64,000 nt of DNA from SZUA-430 sp040080835 (GTDB lineage Bacteria; Pseudomonadota; Alphaproteobacteria; Micropepsales; Micropepsaceae). Under the pieces are notes generated by a model. It saw nothing but the letters and a program-made list of their open reading frames with translations, ran no database searches and was not told the DNA's origin. Made by a program: the position numbers and the translations under genes. This document shows, piece by piece, positions 24,982-33,714 of this stretch. The stretch is taken from positions 86,114 to 150,113 of the forward strand of contig JBEBHP010000012.1 in assembly GCA_040080835.1 (NCBI GenBank), in the 5' to 3' direction. Position 1 is the first letter of the stretch; the number at the start of each line of letters is the position of its first letter.

Positions 24982-25389
24982 GTGCAGCAATTGTATTCCA
25001 ATGTCGAAGTGCGCGTTCTACCGGGTAAGGGGCGGTGTGTATTCGCGTCCCGGGATGTCGCAAAAGGCGAGCTGCTTTTGGCCGATCACATCATCCTGGT
25101 CCCTGGGGATCAGTCGGATTTCACTGACCAGACGACGGTTGGACGCTATGTGTTCCAGTGGAACGAGGACGATGATCTGTGTGTGGTGCTGGGCTATGGC
25201 AGCCTGATCAATCACGGGCTGCCAGAGAACGTGTCGCTGGTCTCGAACTACAAGGACCAGACGATGGAGTTCTACGCCCTGAACGACATCAAGGCGGGTG
25301 ATGAACTGTGCTATGACTACGGGCACGATGCGGACGAGCTGACGAGCTATTACGGCATACCCAAAGAGGCGACCGAGCCGGGGCGTTAG
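24982..25389 (+). CDS. Small SET-domain protein
   Basis: 135 residues comprising essentially only a SET domain. It has VRVLPGKGRCVFASRDVAKGELL, then YGSLINHGLPENVSL (the GxxxNH knot motif) and IKAGDELCYDYG (the catalytic tyrosine region). SET proteins transfer methyl groups from SAM to protein lysines; bacterial targets include ribosomal and DNA-binding proteins. GTG start at 24982 with GAGG five bases upstream. It overlaps the convergent MgtC-like gene by 4 bases. Confidence 0.82.
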   Translation: MQQLYSNVEVRVLPGKGRCVFASRDVAKGELLLADHIILVPGDQSDFTDQTTVGRYVFQWNEDDDLCVVLGYGSLINHGLPENVSLVSNYKDQTMEFYALNDIKAGDELCYDYGHDADELTSYYGIPKEATEPGR

Positions 25390-25862
25390 TCGCCCCTTTT
25401 GTCGAGGTCTTCCGGCTGTCCGAACTTGCCGAAAAAGTAGTGGTCAATCCGGCCACCAATCGTCAGCAAGATGAGGACGAGACCTGCGCCCACGAGTGCG
25501 ACGATCCATTCTCCGAGACCGCAAACAACGCCGATTACCGCGGTGACCCATACGGACGCTGCCGTGTTTAGGCGGTGAACGTTTCCACCTTCGTCATGCA
25601 TGATGACGCCTGCACCAAGAAAGCCCACCCCCGCCAGCACTCCCTGAATGACCCTGCTCAGTGCGTCGGCCGGAAAAGCTGGGCTATTGCTGAATCCTGC
25701 AACAGAGACAGTGGCGAGTGCAGAGCCCAGAGCGACAAGGCCCAGCATGCGCAGGCCAGCCGGTTTGCCGTGCATATCCCGGTTCAGCCCAATCGTTCCG
25801 CCGATAGCAGTTGCGGCTGCAAGTCGAATGCTGAGGTCTGCCAACTGGGTCAAGTCTGTCAT
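25386..25862 (-). CDS. MgtC/SapB family membrane protein
   Basis: 158 residues, four to five membrane helices. The family core is plain: LAAATAIGGTIGLNRDMHGKPAGLRM, GVLAGVGFLGAGVIM and LNTAASVWVTAVIGVVCGLG. MgtC proteins affect growth at low Mg2+ and inhibit F-type ATP synthase in pathogens; the short form here lacks the C-terminal ACT-like domain. Its promoter would be in 25863-26080. Confidence 0.88.
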   Translation of the reverse strand: MTDLTQLADLSIRLAAATAIGGTIGLNRDMHGKPAGLRMLGLVALGSALATVSVAGFSNSPAFPADALSRVIQGVLAGVGFLGAGVIMHDEGGNVHRLNTAASVWVTAVIGVVCGLGEWIVALVGAGLVLILLTIGGRIDHYFFGKFGQPEDLDKRGD

Positions 25863-26080
25863 TCGAGTATCTCTCAGGTTTCAACCGGCAGTGACTGCTC
25901 GTGCTACGCTCGAGAGGTCGCCTGATCGAATCAAGGTGTACAGCAGACGCGCGACCGATCGCAGCGTTTCAGTGATTGCCACACAGCGCTACACGGCGAT
26001 TTTCCCGGTCTGTTGCAATTCCGTGGTTGCAGAGACTCAAGGCGTCATTTCTACTCCAAACCGGACAGGAGCATTGCATC

Positions 26081-27448
26081 ATGGATCCACGACAGGTCAA
26101 GACCGCGGCCGATGCGCGAGCGATCGTGGAGCTACGGAACCTCAGTCATGTCAAGGTTGGCGTATTCGACATTGATGGTGTGATGCGTGGCAAATACATG
26201 GGCCGCGACAAGTTCTTCTCGGCGCTCGAGAAGGGGTTCGGCTTCTGCGATGTGGTGCTGGGATGGGATTCGAACGACCAGCTCTACGACAATGTGAAAC
26301 TTACAGGCTGGCACACTGCGTATCCAGATGCCGCTGTTCGCGTGTTGCCGGATACCTGTCGGGCCGTGCCGCACGAGGGCGACATGTTGCTGTTTCTTGC
26401 CGAGTTCGAAGGCACGGCAGAAGCCTGCTGCCCCAGAGGCGTGTTCCGGCGTGTGTTGAAGCGGGCCGATGACATGGGCTACTCGGTGCGTGCCGCAGCC
26501 GAGTTCGAGTTCTTCGTGTTTGAGGAAACCCCGCATTCGGTACGCGAGAAGAACTACCGCAACATGCGCAACATCACGCCGGGAAATTTCGGCTATTCAA
26601 TGCTGCGCTCGTCCGTGCATGCCGACTTCTATAACGACCTGATCAAACTGGGCGAGGAGATGGATTTCCCGATCGAAGGTCTGCACACGGAAACGGGGCC
26701 TGGCGTGCTTGAAGCTGCGATCGTGCATGCGCCTGCGCTGGAGGCGGCTGACCGGGCCGCATTGTTCAAGACCTATTGCAAGGTGCTTGCGCAGAAGCGC
26801 GGCTGGATGGCGACGTTCATGGCGAAATGGTCGAAGGACTGGCCGGGGCAGTCGGGGCATCTGCACATGTCGCTGTTCGACCGCAACGGCAAGTCAGCTT
26901 TCCATGACGGGAAGGCCCCGCACCAGATGTCGGATACCATGCGCTGGTTTGTCGGCGGGCAACAGAAGTTGATGCCGGAACTGCTTGCGATGATTGCGTG
27001 TACAGTGAATTCCTACACGAGACTCATTCCGGGTTTCTGGGCGCCAACCGATGCGACGTGGGGCGTCGAGAACCGGACATGCGCGCTGCGGGTCATTCCG
27101 GGATCCGAGAAAAGCCAGCGGGTCGAGTATCGCATTGCCGCAGCTGACATCAATCCATACATCGCGCTAGCCTGTGCGATCGGTTCCGGGCTTTGGGGCG
27201 TCGAGAACAAGATCGAACCTGATGCCGCGATCGAGGGCAGCGCCTACGACAAGAAGTTCCCGAAGAGCCGGGCCCTGCCACGCACGCTGTACGAGGCGGC
27301 TGAGCGTCTTGAAGCCTCGAAGGCTGCACGCTCGCTTTTTGGCGATGAGTTCGTCGAGCACTATGCCGCCACACGCAAGTGGGAAGAGCGCGAATTCCGC
27401 AAAGCGATTACCGACTGGGAACTCGCCCGCTATTTTGAAATCATCTGA
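26081..27448 (+). CDS. Glutamine synthetase-like gamma-glutamyl amine ligase
   Basis: 455 residues, glutamine synthetase fold. The beta-grasp N-terminal domain begins ELRNLSHVKVGVFDIDGVMRGKYM. Metal and ATP motifs follow: AAEFEFFVFE, HTETGPGVLEAA, GHLHMSLF, NSYTRLIPGFWAPTDATWG and RVEYRIAAAD. The divergent N-terminus and the neighbours point away from ammonia assimilation. They favour the PuuA/IpuC/GMAS group, which ATP-dependently joins the gamma-carboxyl of glutamate to an amine. First gene of an operon with an aldehyde dehydrogenase 8 bases behind. The start at 26081 has AGGAG 9 bases upstream. Confidence 0.86.
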   Translation: MDPRQVKTAADARAIVELRNLSHVKVGVFDIDGVMRGKYMGRDKFFSALEKGFGFCDVVLGWDSNDQLYDNVKLTGWHTAYPDAAVRVLPDTCRAVPHEGDMLLFLAEFEGTAEACCPRGVFRRVLKRADDMGYSVRAAAEFEFFVFEETPHSVREKNYRNMRNITPGNFGYSMLRSSVHADFYNDLIKLGEEMDFPIEGLHTETGPGVLEAAIVHAPALEAADRAALFKTYCKVLAQKRGWMATFMAKWSKDWPGQSGHLHMSLFDRNGKSAFHDGKAPHQMSDTMRWFVGGQQKLMPELLAMIACTVNSYTRLIPGFWAPTDATWGVENRTCALRVIPGSEKSQRVEYRIAAADINPYIALACAIGSGLWGVENKIEPDAAIEGSAYDKKFPKSRALPRTLYEAAERLEASKAARSLFGDEFVEHYAATRKWEEREFRKAITDWELARYFEII

Positions 27449-27456
27449 GGACGACA

Positions 27457-28845
27457 ATGACTGACATCGTTTGCATTTCACCCATTGACGGTCACGAGGT
27501 GGCGCGGCGTCCAGTGGCCACCGACGCGCAGATCGCGGCAATTTTCAAAGCAGCTCGGGCGGCTCAGCAAGAATGGGCGCGAGTCTCCATCAAGGACAGA
27601 TGTGCGTTTGCGCTGAAGTTCATGGATGCGATGATGGCCATGAACCAGGAGATCGTGCCGGAGCTTGCAGCGCAGATGGGCCGCCCGGTGCGCTTTGGTG
27701 GCGAGTTCCGGGGCTTTGAGGAGCGCGTGCGCTACATGGTTTCAATCGCGGAGGACGCGCTGAAGCCGGTTCTGCCTTCCGATCCGAAGCCTGGATTCAA
27801 GCGCATGATCAAGCGAACGCCGCTTGGCATCGTGCTCGTCATTGCGCCTTGGAACTATCCCTATCTGACGGCTGTGAACACGATTGTGCCCGCGCTCATT
27901 GCCGGCAACGCGGTGGTGCTCAAGCATGCGGCTCAGACGATCCTCGTCGGTGAGCGCTTCGAGCAGGCGATGAGGAAAGCTGGGGCGCCCAAAGGTCTGT
28001 TCGCCAATATCGTGCTGGGACATGAGCAAACGTCACGCGTGCTTGGCGCGGGGATTGTCAATCATGTAAATTTCACAGGTTCGGTGGAAGGCGGCAAGAG
28101 CATTGAGCGCGCAGCTGCGGGCACGTTCACGACGATGGGGCTTGAACTCGGTGGCAAGGATCCGGCCTATGTGCGTGCGGACGTGAAGCTCGACCACGCC
28201 ATCGAGAACCTCGTTGATGGTGCGTTCTACAATTCAGGACAGTGTTGTTGTGGCATCGAGCGCATCTATGTGCATGAAAGTGTCCATGACAAGTTTCTCG
28301 ACGGCTTCGTGAACCTCACCCGACAATATGTGCTGGGCAATCCCCTTGATGAAAAGACAACGCTGGGACCGATGGCAAACAAGCGGTTTGCCGAACTTGT
28401 GCGCAGGCAGACGGCCGAGGCGCTTGCCAAGGGTGCTCAGGCGCACGTTGATCCGGCTGCGTTTGCCGCGAACCGGGAGGGATCGCCCTACCTTGCGCCG
28501 CAGGTGTTGACCGATGTCAATCATTCCATGTCGGTGATGATGGACGAGAGTTTTGGTCCTGTTGTGGGCATCATGAAGGTGAAGTCCGACGAAGAGGCGA
28601 TCAGGCTGATGAATGACTCGCCCTATGGCCTGACGGCGGGAATCTGGACGACTGATCTTGTGGCGGCTGAACGCATCGGCGATCAGGTGGAAACGGGCAC
28701 CGTGTTCATGAACCGCTGTGATTATCTTGATCCGGCGCTGGCATGGACAGGGGTGAAGGATACCGGTCGTGGCGCATCGCTTTCGCCGATTGGCTTCGAG
28801 ATGCTGACGCGTCCGAAGTCGTATCATTTGCGACATCAGGTTTAG
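27457..28845 (+). CDS. Aldehyde dehydrogenase family protein
   Basis: 462 residues, NAD(P)-dependent. The proton-accepting glutamate is in LELGGKDPAYV and the nucleophilic cysteine in NSGQCCCGIERIY, near residue 262. The oxyanion asparagine is in APWNYPYL and the C-terminal MMDESFGPVVGIM is normal. In this operon it would oxidise a gamma-glutamyl-aminoaldehyde to the acid, as PuuC does. Three bases separate it from the alcohol dehydrogenase gene. Confidence 0.9.
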   Translation: MTDIVCISPIDGHEVARRPVATDAQIAAIFKAARAAQQEWARVSIKDRCAFALKFMDAMMAMNQEIVPELAAQMGRPVRFGGEFRGFEERVRYMVSIAEDALKPVLPSDPKPGFKRMIKRTPLGIVLVIAPWNYPYLTAVNTIVPALIAGNAVVLKHAAQTILVGERFEQAMRKAGAPKGLFANIVLGHEQTSRVLGAGIVNHVNFTGSVEGGKSIERAAAGTFTTMGLELGGKDPAYVRADVKLDHAIENLVDGAFYNSGQCCCGIERIYVHESVHDKFLDGFVNLTRQYVLGNPLDEKTTLGPMANKRFAELVRRQTAEALAKGAQAHVDPAAFAANREGSPYLAPQVLTDVNHSMSVMMDESFGPVVGIMKVKSDEEAIRLMNDSPYGLTAGIWTTDLVAAERIGDQVETGTVFMNRCDYLDPALAWTGVKDTGRGASLSPIGFEMLTRPKSYHLRHQV

Positions 28846-28848
28846 GTC

Positions 28849-30015
28849 ATGTCACAGAAAGCAAACTGGAACTATCCGACGAGTGTTCGCTTTGGTGCGG
28901 GGCGCATCTCGGAACTTGCTGATGCCTGCTGGAGTGCGGGGATGGCGCGGCCGCTGCTCGTCACGGATCCGGGACTTGCCGCGATGCCGATGGTGGCGCA
29001 GGCGCTGGCATCCCTGAAAAGTGCGGGACTGGGTGCTGCCGTGTTCTCGGACATCAAGTCCAATCCGGTCGAGTCCAATGTTGAGGCCGGCGTTGCCGTG
29101 CTGCGAGCTGGCAAACATGACGGAGTCGTTGCCTTTGGTGGCGGCTCTGCACTGGATGTCGGGAAGGTCATTGCCTTCATGGCCGGACAGACGCGACCCA
29201 TGTGGGATTTCGAAGACGTTGGCGACTGGTGGACGCGTGCGGACCCGAAGGGGATCGCACCGGTAATCGCCGTGCCGACGACTTCGGGTACGGGTTCTGA
29301 AGTCGGGCGCGCGGGCGTCATTACGCAGGAAGCGACGCACACCAAGAAAGTGATCTTCCATCCGAAGATGATGCCGGTCGTGACGATCTGTGATCCGGCG
29401 CTGACGGTGGGATTGCCTGCTCACCTCACCGCAGCGACGGGCATGGACGCGTTCGCACACTGTCTCGAGGCCTATTGCGCGCCCGGGTTTCATCCGTCGG
29501 CTGATGGCATTGCGGTGGAAGGCATGAGGCTGGTGAAAGAGAACCTTGTGCGCGCCGTGAAGACCGGCAACGATCTTGAAGCGCGCGGCAACATGATGGC
29601 AGCCGCTGCGATGGGCGCGACTGCGTTCCAGAAGGGACTTGGCGCGATCCATGCGCTGTCACATCCGATCGGCGCGCTGTACGACACGCATCACGGGCTG
29701 ACCAATGCCGTATTCATGCCTTATGTGCTGGCCTTCAATCGGTCGGCGATCGAGGTGCGGATAGCGCGGCTTGCTGCCTATCTGGGGCTTGACGCTTCGT
29801 TCGATGCGTTCCAGTCCTACGTGCTGCAGCTTCGCACGGAGATTGGTATTCCACACACGCTGTCTGGTCTGAAGGTCGATGGCAGTCGCGGAGCCCTGAT
29901 CGCCGAAATGGCAATTGTTGATCCGACGGCTGGAGGTAACCCCGTGCCGCTCGACATGGCTGGTGCGCGCGCGATCTTCCAGGCCGCACTGTCGGGGAAG
30001 GTTGGTGGGGCATGA
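28849..30015 (+). CDS. Iron-containing alcohol dehydrogenase
   Basis: 388 residues, group III alcohol dehydrogenase. GGGSALDVGK binds the dinucleotide and TTSGTGSEV follows. The metal ligands appear in GMDAFAHCLEAY and IHALSHPIGALYDTHHGLTN. It would oxidise an alcohol group to the aldehyde used by the preceding enzyme, which fits an amino-alcohol rather than a diamine as pathway substrate. It overlaps the next gene by ATGA. Confidence 0.9.
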   Translation: MSQKANWNYPTSVRFGAGRISELADACWSAGMARPLLVTDPGLAAMPMVAQALASLKSAGLGAAVFSDIKSNPVESNVEAGVAVLRAGKHDGVVAFGGGSALDVGKVIAFMAGQTRPMWDFEDVGDWWTRADPKGIAPVIAVPTTSGTGSEVGRAGVITQEATHTKKVIFHPKMMPVVTICDPALTVGLPAHLTAATGMDAFAHCLEAYCAPGFHPSADGIAVEGMRLVKENLVRAVKTGNDLEARGNMMAAAAMGATAFQKGLGAIHALSHPIGALYDTHHGLTNAVFMPYVLAFNRSAIEVRIARLAAYLGLDASFDAFQSYVLQLRTEIGIPHTLSGLKVDGSRGALIAEMAIVDPTAGGNPVPLDMAGARAIFQAALSGKVGGA

Positions 30016-30878
30016 GCGCGCTGAGGCTGCTTGTCGTTGAAGGCAATACGGCCGAAGGCCGTGAGCGTCATACCGCTGTCGGCGGGCGCGTTGCGAGCGA
30101 GCGCTATGCCGATGTGCTGCGCGAGCTTGCCTCAGGTGCGCGTGTTGACGTCTGTTTTCCCGCTGACCTCGGTGCGAACCTGCCGGACCGCATGGGGATT
30201 GAAGGCTATGATGGTGTTGCGATCACGGGCTCGGCGCTGAACATCTATGATCTGGGGCCATCGATCATGCGGCAGGTCGAGCTTGCGCGAGCCGTGTTTG
30301 AAACTGATACGCCGTTCTTTGGTTCGTGCTGGGGGCTGCAGGTGGCGACGGTGGCCGCTGGCGGGACCGTGCGGCGGAACCCGAAGGGGCGCGAGATCGG
30401 TTTTTCGCGTGGCATCTGCCTGACGGAGGCGGGTGAGGAACACGACCTCTATTGGGACAAGCCGACCGTGTTCGATACGATCACGGTGCATCTCGACGAG
30501 ATCGAAGAGACTGCGCGGGGCACGACGATCCTTGCCACCAACGCATGGAGCGCAGTGCAGGCGGCTGAGATCAAGACGCGGCGGTGCACGTTCTGGGGTG
30601 TGCAATACCACCCCGAGTATTCGTTCACGGATATTGCGGCGGTGATCAAGCGTCTGAAGGGGCCGAGTGTGGAGCAGGGCCTGTTCAAGGGTGACGCCGA
30701 TCATTCGGCCTATGTGAACAAGCTTGAGGCGCTTGAAAGAAATTCCGGTGACAGTGCGCTTGCGTGGCAGCTCGGGGTTTCTGATGCGGTGACGGACACC
30801 GCGCATCGTACCCGCGAGCTCAAGAACTGGATCGAGCGGATGGTGCTGCCGTCGCGGGCGAAGCGGGGGCGGGGATAG
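30012..30878 (+). CDS. Class I glutamine amidotransferase-like gamma-glutamyl hydrolase
   Basis: 288 residues. The nucleophile is in FFGSCWGLQ (near residue 105) and the His-Glu pair in WGVQYHPEYS (near 200), so the triad is complete. PuuD-type relatives hydrolyse the gamma-glutamyl bond and return glutamate, which fits as the last step after ligase, alcohol and aldehyde dehydrogenases. The C-terminus continues to RTRELKNWIERMVLPSRAKRGRG; a diverged copy of this tail is found at 31289-31357. Confidence 0.86.
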   Translation: MSALRLLVVEGNTAEGRERHTAVGGRVASERYADVLRELASGARVDVCFPADLGANLPDRMGIEGYDGVAITGSALNIYDLGPSIMRQVELARAVFETDTPFFGSCWGLQVATVAAGGTVRRNPKGREIGFSRGICLTEAGEEHDLYWDKPTVFDTITVHLDEIEETARGTTILATNAWSAVQAAEIKTRRCTFWGVQYHPEYSFTDIAAVIKRLKGPSVEQGLFKGDADHSAYVNKLEALERNSGDSALAWQLGVSDAVTDTAHRTRELKNWIERMVLPSRAKRGRG

Positions 30879-30886
30879 GTGCGTTC

Positions 30887-31282
30887 ATGGGAGCGTACAA
30901 TTACATTGTGTTTGATGCGGTCTGTCCTGGTTGCGGGACTGCTGTTGCCATGTGTGCGCAAACTCACGTTGCGTCTTCGTTTGATGGTGATGTTCGGGGT
31001 CGGTTTTGCGACCGTTACTTCGAGCTGAATGAGCCCATGTTCTGGTGGGCACAGGATGATCAGCGTTGGTCGCGCTGGACTAAGGGTGCCGACTCAGTGA
31101 GTGGCAATGGCGTTGGTGCGCTCGAAGACTGCCACACCGAGTGTCCTAATTGCGATAATGATCTGAAAGCCGGCATAGATTTTCGAGGTGCCGTTCCAGT
31201 CGGATTTTATCGTCTTCGGCTTGTTCCAAAGTGGAGCAAGGGCCCTCGGCATTGGTTCGGGCGACAATCGAAGAGGGAGTAG
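30887..31282 (+). CDS. Hypothetical zinc-ribbon-like protein
   Basis: 131 residues, unknown. Paired cysteines occur at both ends (VCPGCGTAV and CHTECPNCDNDL), suggesting a zinc-binding module. The middle is rich in Trp, Phe and Asp (FELNEPMFWWAQDDQRWSRW). No named family. It starts 8 bases after the amidotransferase stop and is followed within 7 bases by a copy of that gene's last codons. It therefore appears to have been inserted between the gene and a duplicate of its own end. Confidence 0.6.
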   Translation: MGAYNYIVFDAVCPGCGTAVAMCAQTHVASSFDGDVRGRFCDRYFELNEPMFWWAQDDQRWSRWTKGADSVSGNGVGALEDCHTECPNCDNDLKAGIDFRGAVPVGFYRLRLVPKWSKGPRHWFGRQSKRE

Positions 31283-31288
31283 TCTGCA

Positions 31289-31357
31289 GAGCGCACGCGC
31301 GAACTCAAGAATTGGTTCGAGCGACTGGTTCAGCAAACGCGGGCGAAGCGGGAGTAG
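31289..31357 (+). pseudogene. Diverged copy of the 3' end of the amidotransferase gene
   Basis: 23 codons read ERTRELKNWFERLVQQTRAKRE followed by a stop, against HRTRELKNWIERMVLPSRAKRGRG at the end of the gene at 30012-30878. There is no start and no upstream part, so it is a scar, not a gene. Confidence 0.75.
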
Positions 31358-31387
31358 GTGGCCTCGCCGGTGCGTCAATATTCGGTC

Positions 31388-31535
31388 TACTCCGCCGCTT
31401 CAGCGAGCTTTGGGGCTGCTGCCTTCACGTCGGCCCCGACATGGGCTTCGAATTTCTTGAAGTTGTCGCGGAACATCTGGACGAGTTTGATCGCCTGCTT
31501 GTCGTAGGCTGTCTTGTCGGTCCAGGTTTCGCGCG
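31388..31535 (-). pseudogene. Diverged copy of the 3' end of pckA
   Basis: 148 bases align without gaps to 32105-32252, the end of pckA, with 11 differences (about 93 percent identity). They encode RETWTDKTAYDKQAIKLVQM and so on to AEAAE and the stop. Similarity ends abruptly at 31535. The frame continues upstream for about 50 codons of unrelated sequence with no pckA resemblance. Confidence 0.85.
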
Positions 31536-31585
31536 TGCTTGCGCTATCCGACGGTATGAACTCGAAGGCAGACACAAGACTTTCG

Positions 31586-32095
31586 CTACGTGCTGCAAGA
31601 CTTAAAAAATGGTCGTAGCACTGTTTCCGGCACCTTTGTGGTGAAGCCAGCATAATTTCTTCCTGGGCCGCCAAACAGCACACTCAATTTTCCGCCAGAA
31701 CTTACGCTTCGCAGAAACTTGTCGTCAGAGGGAAGTGTAAAAGTCAGTTCAACGCCTTCAGCTTCAGTATTTTCACGCGTTGTTCCGCCAAGGGTACGAA
31801 CGATTTTGTTCGCTCGTATATGGATCTCGTACTTTGATATTGGCTCGAATTCGGTATCAAATTTTGAGGCAATAATTTTGTGGTGACCACTGCAGGTCAA
31901 CTTTATGATGAGGTGGTCGGAATCGGGATAGCCCAAAGTGGCGGTGGCGTTGATGCCTCGTCCTTGAACTTCCCACGTGAGATTGGGGTCGTTCAGTATC
32001 GGTGCGTCTGACCAATCGAGCGCCTGATAAGCAAATGCGTTCGTCGCAAGTGATATGCTTACGACAAACGCAGACAATGCTGACCGTGCATGCAA
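31586..32095 (-). CDS. Hypothetical exported protein
   Basis: 169 residues with a Sec signal peptide (MHARSALSAFVVSISLATNAFA). The mature part is beta-rich (LIIKLTCSGHHKIIASKFD, EYEIHIRANKIVRTLGG-like strands) and ends KSCST. No family recognised. GC is visibly lower than in pckA. It starts 8 bases downstream of the pckA stop on the same strand and is followed by a copy of the pckA end, mirroring the arrangement on the amidotransferase side. Confidence 0.65.
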   Translation of the reverse strand: MHARSALSAFVVSISLATNAFAYQALDWSDAPILNDPNLTWEVQGRGINATATLGYPDSDHLIIKLTCSGHHKIIASKFDTEFEPISKYEIHIRANKIVRTLGGTTRENTEAEGVELTFTLPSDDKFLRSVSSGGKLSVLFGGPGRNYAGFTTKVPETVLRPFFKSCST

Positions 32096-32103
32096 GTTAG
32101 GAT

Positions 32104-33714
32104 TTACTCCGCTGCTTCGGCGAGCTTGGGGGCTGCTGCCTTTACGTCGGCGCCGACGTGGGCTTCGAACTTCTTGAAGTTGTCGCCGAACATCTGGACG
32201 AGTTTGATCGCCTGCTTGTCGTAGGCGGTTTTGTCGGACCAGGTTTCGCGCGGGTTCAGGGTCTTGTCGTCGACGCCGGGCACGGAGACCGGCACATCGA
32301 AACCGAAATGCGGGTCCTTGCGCATCTGGACGTTCTTCAGCGTGCCATCGAGGGCGGCCGAAAGCAGGGCGCGCGTGACCTTGATCGGCATGCGCGAGCC
32401 GGTGCCAAAGGCGCCGCCAGTCCAGCCGGTATTGACAAGCCAGCAGTCGACGCTGTGGGCTGCAATCAGGTCGCGCAGCAGGTTGCCGTATTCTGCCGGG
32501 TGACGCGGCATGAACGGCGCGCCGAAGCAGGTCGAGAATGTCGGTTGCGGTTCCTTGCCGAGACCTTTTTCAGTGCCAGCCACTTTCGCGGTGAAGCCTG
32601 ACAGAAAGTGATACATGGCTTGGCTTGGCGTGAGCTTTGCGATGGGTGGCAGCACGCCGAATGCATCAGCCGTCAGCATGACGATGTTCGATGGCTGGCC
32701 GGTGATGCCTGTGGTGCTGGCATTCGGAATGTAGCCGATCGGGTAAGCGCCGCGTGAATTTTCGGCGAGCGTCGCGTCGCTAAGATCAAGCTCGCGCGTT
32801 GCTTCATTGATTACGACATTTTCAAGCACTGTGCCGAAGCGCTTCGTTGTCGCGAAGATTTCAGGTTCTGCTTCCGGCGAGAGGCGGATCATCTTGGCGT
32901 AGCAGCCACCTTCGAAATTGAACACGCCGTGCTCGGACCAGCCATGCTCGTCGTCGCCAATCAACGTGCGGTTTGGATCGGCTGACAGGGTGGTCTTGCC
33001 GGTACCCGAGAGGCCAAAGAAGATTGCGCTTTCCTTCGACCGGCCGACGTTCACCGAGCAATGCATCGGCATGACTTTCTTTGGCGGCAGCAGATAATTC
33101 AGGATCGTAAATACGGACTTCTTCATTTCGCCTGCGTAGGACGTGCCGCCGATCAGCACGAGTTTCCTTTCAAAAGACACGGCAATGACCGTGCCAGACG
33201 CCGTGCCATGAATGGACGGATCTGCCTGGAACCCAGGGAAATCGATGATCGTGAACTGCGGATCGAATGTCTGTCGTTCGCCAGCTTCCGGCTCGATCAG
33301 CAGATGCTGGATGAACAGCGAATGCCAGGCCAGTTCGGTGACGATGCGAACCGGCAAGCGATGGACCTTGTCAGCGCCACCGAACAGGTCCTGCACGAAC
33401 AGTTCGCGCCCTTGCGCATAGGCCTTGAATGAGTTGAACAGCGCATCGAAGTGCGCCGAGGTCATCGCCTTGTTGTTGTCCCACCAGATGTGCTTTTCGA
33501 CCGACGGCTCCCGGACCACGAACTTGTCTCCGGCAGAGCGTCCGGTGTGGATGCCCGTCTTCACGACAATCGGACCTTCCTTCGCCAGAACGCCTTCGCG
33601 ACGCTCGACAGCCTGCTGCACCAGGCTTGCCATCGGCAGGTTCCAGTGAACCTGTCGAAGATTGATGAGGCCGACGCTGTTAATGGCGTTTTGCTGATGT
33701 CCGTTCGTGTGCAT
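32104..33714 (-). CDS. pckA: Phosphoenolpyruvate carboxykinase (ATP)
   Basis: 536 residues. It converts oxaloacetate and ATP to phosphoenolpyruvate, the first step of gluconeogenesis, in the cytoplasm. Visible motifs: HTGRSAGDKFVV, MHCSVNVG, the kinase loop FFGLSGTGKTTLSAD, GDDEHGWS with the metal aspartates, and GAYPIGYIPNAS. The start at 33714 gives the family's usual MHTNG-type N-terminus; an upstream ATG at 33738 lacks a properly spaced ribosome site. It is divergent from chvI, as in many Rhizobiales, where ChvI/ChvG influences its expression. Confidence 0.96.
   Translation of the reverse strand: MHTNGHQQNAINSVGLINLRQVHWNLPMASLVQQAVERREGVLAKEGPIVVKTGIHTGRSAGDKFVVREPSVEKHIWWDNNKAMTSAHFDALFNSFKAYAQGRELFVQDLFGGADKVHRLPVRIVTELAWHSLFIQHLLIEPEAGERQTFDPQFTIIDFPGFQADPSIHGTASGTVIAVSFERKLVLIGGTSYAGEMKKSVFTILNYLLPPKKVMPMHCSVNVGRSKESAIFFGLSGTGKTTLSADPNRTLIGDDEHGWSEHGVFNFEGGCYAKMIRLSPEAEPEIFATTKRFGTVLENVVINEATRELDLSDATLAENSRGAYPIGYIPNASTTGITGQPSNIVMLTADAFGVLPPIAKLTPSQAMYHFLSGFTAKVAGTEKGLGKEPQPTFSTCFGAPFMPRHPAEYGNLLRDLIAAHSVDCWLVNTGWTGGAFGTGSRMPIKVTRALLSAALDGTLKNVQMRKDPHFGFDVPVSVPGVDDKTLNPRETWSDKTAYDKQAIKLVQMFGDNFKKFEAHVGADVKAAAPKLAEAAE

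Noticed and set aside
31231..31605. Possible 124-residue plus-strand protein
   Set aside because: It reads through the end of the hypothetical gene, the amidotransferase tail copy and the antisense of the pckA tail copy; not a real gene.
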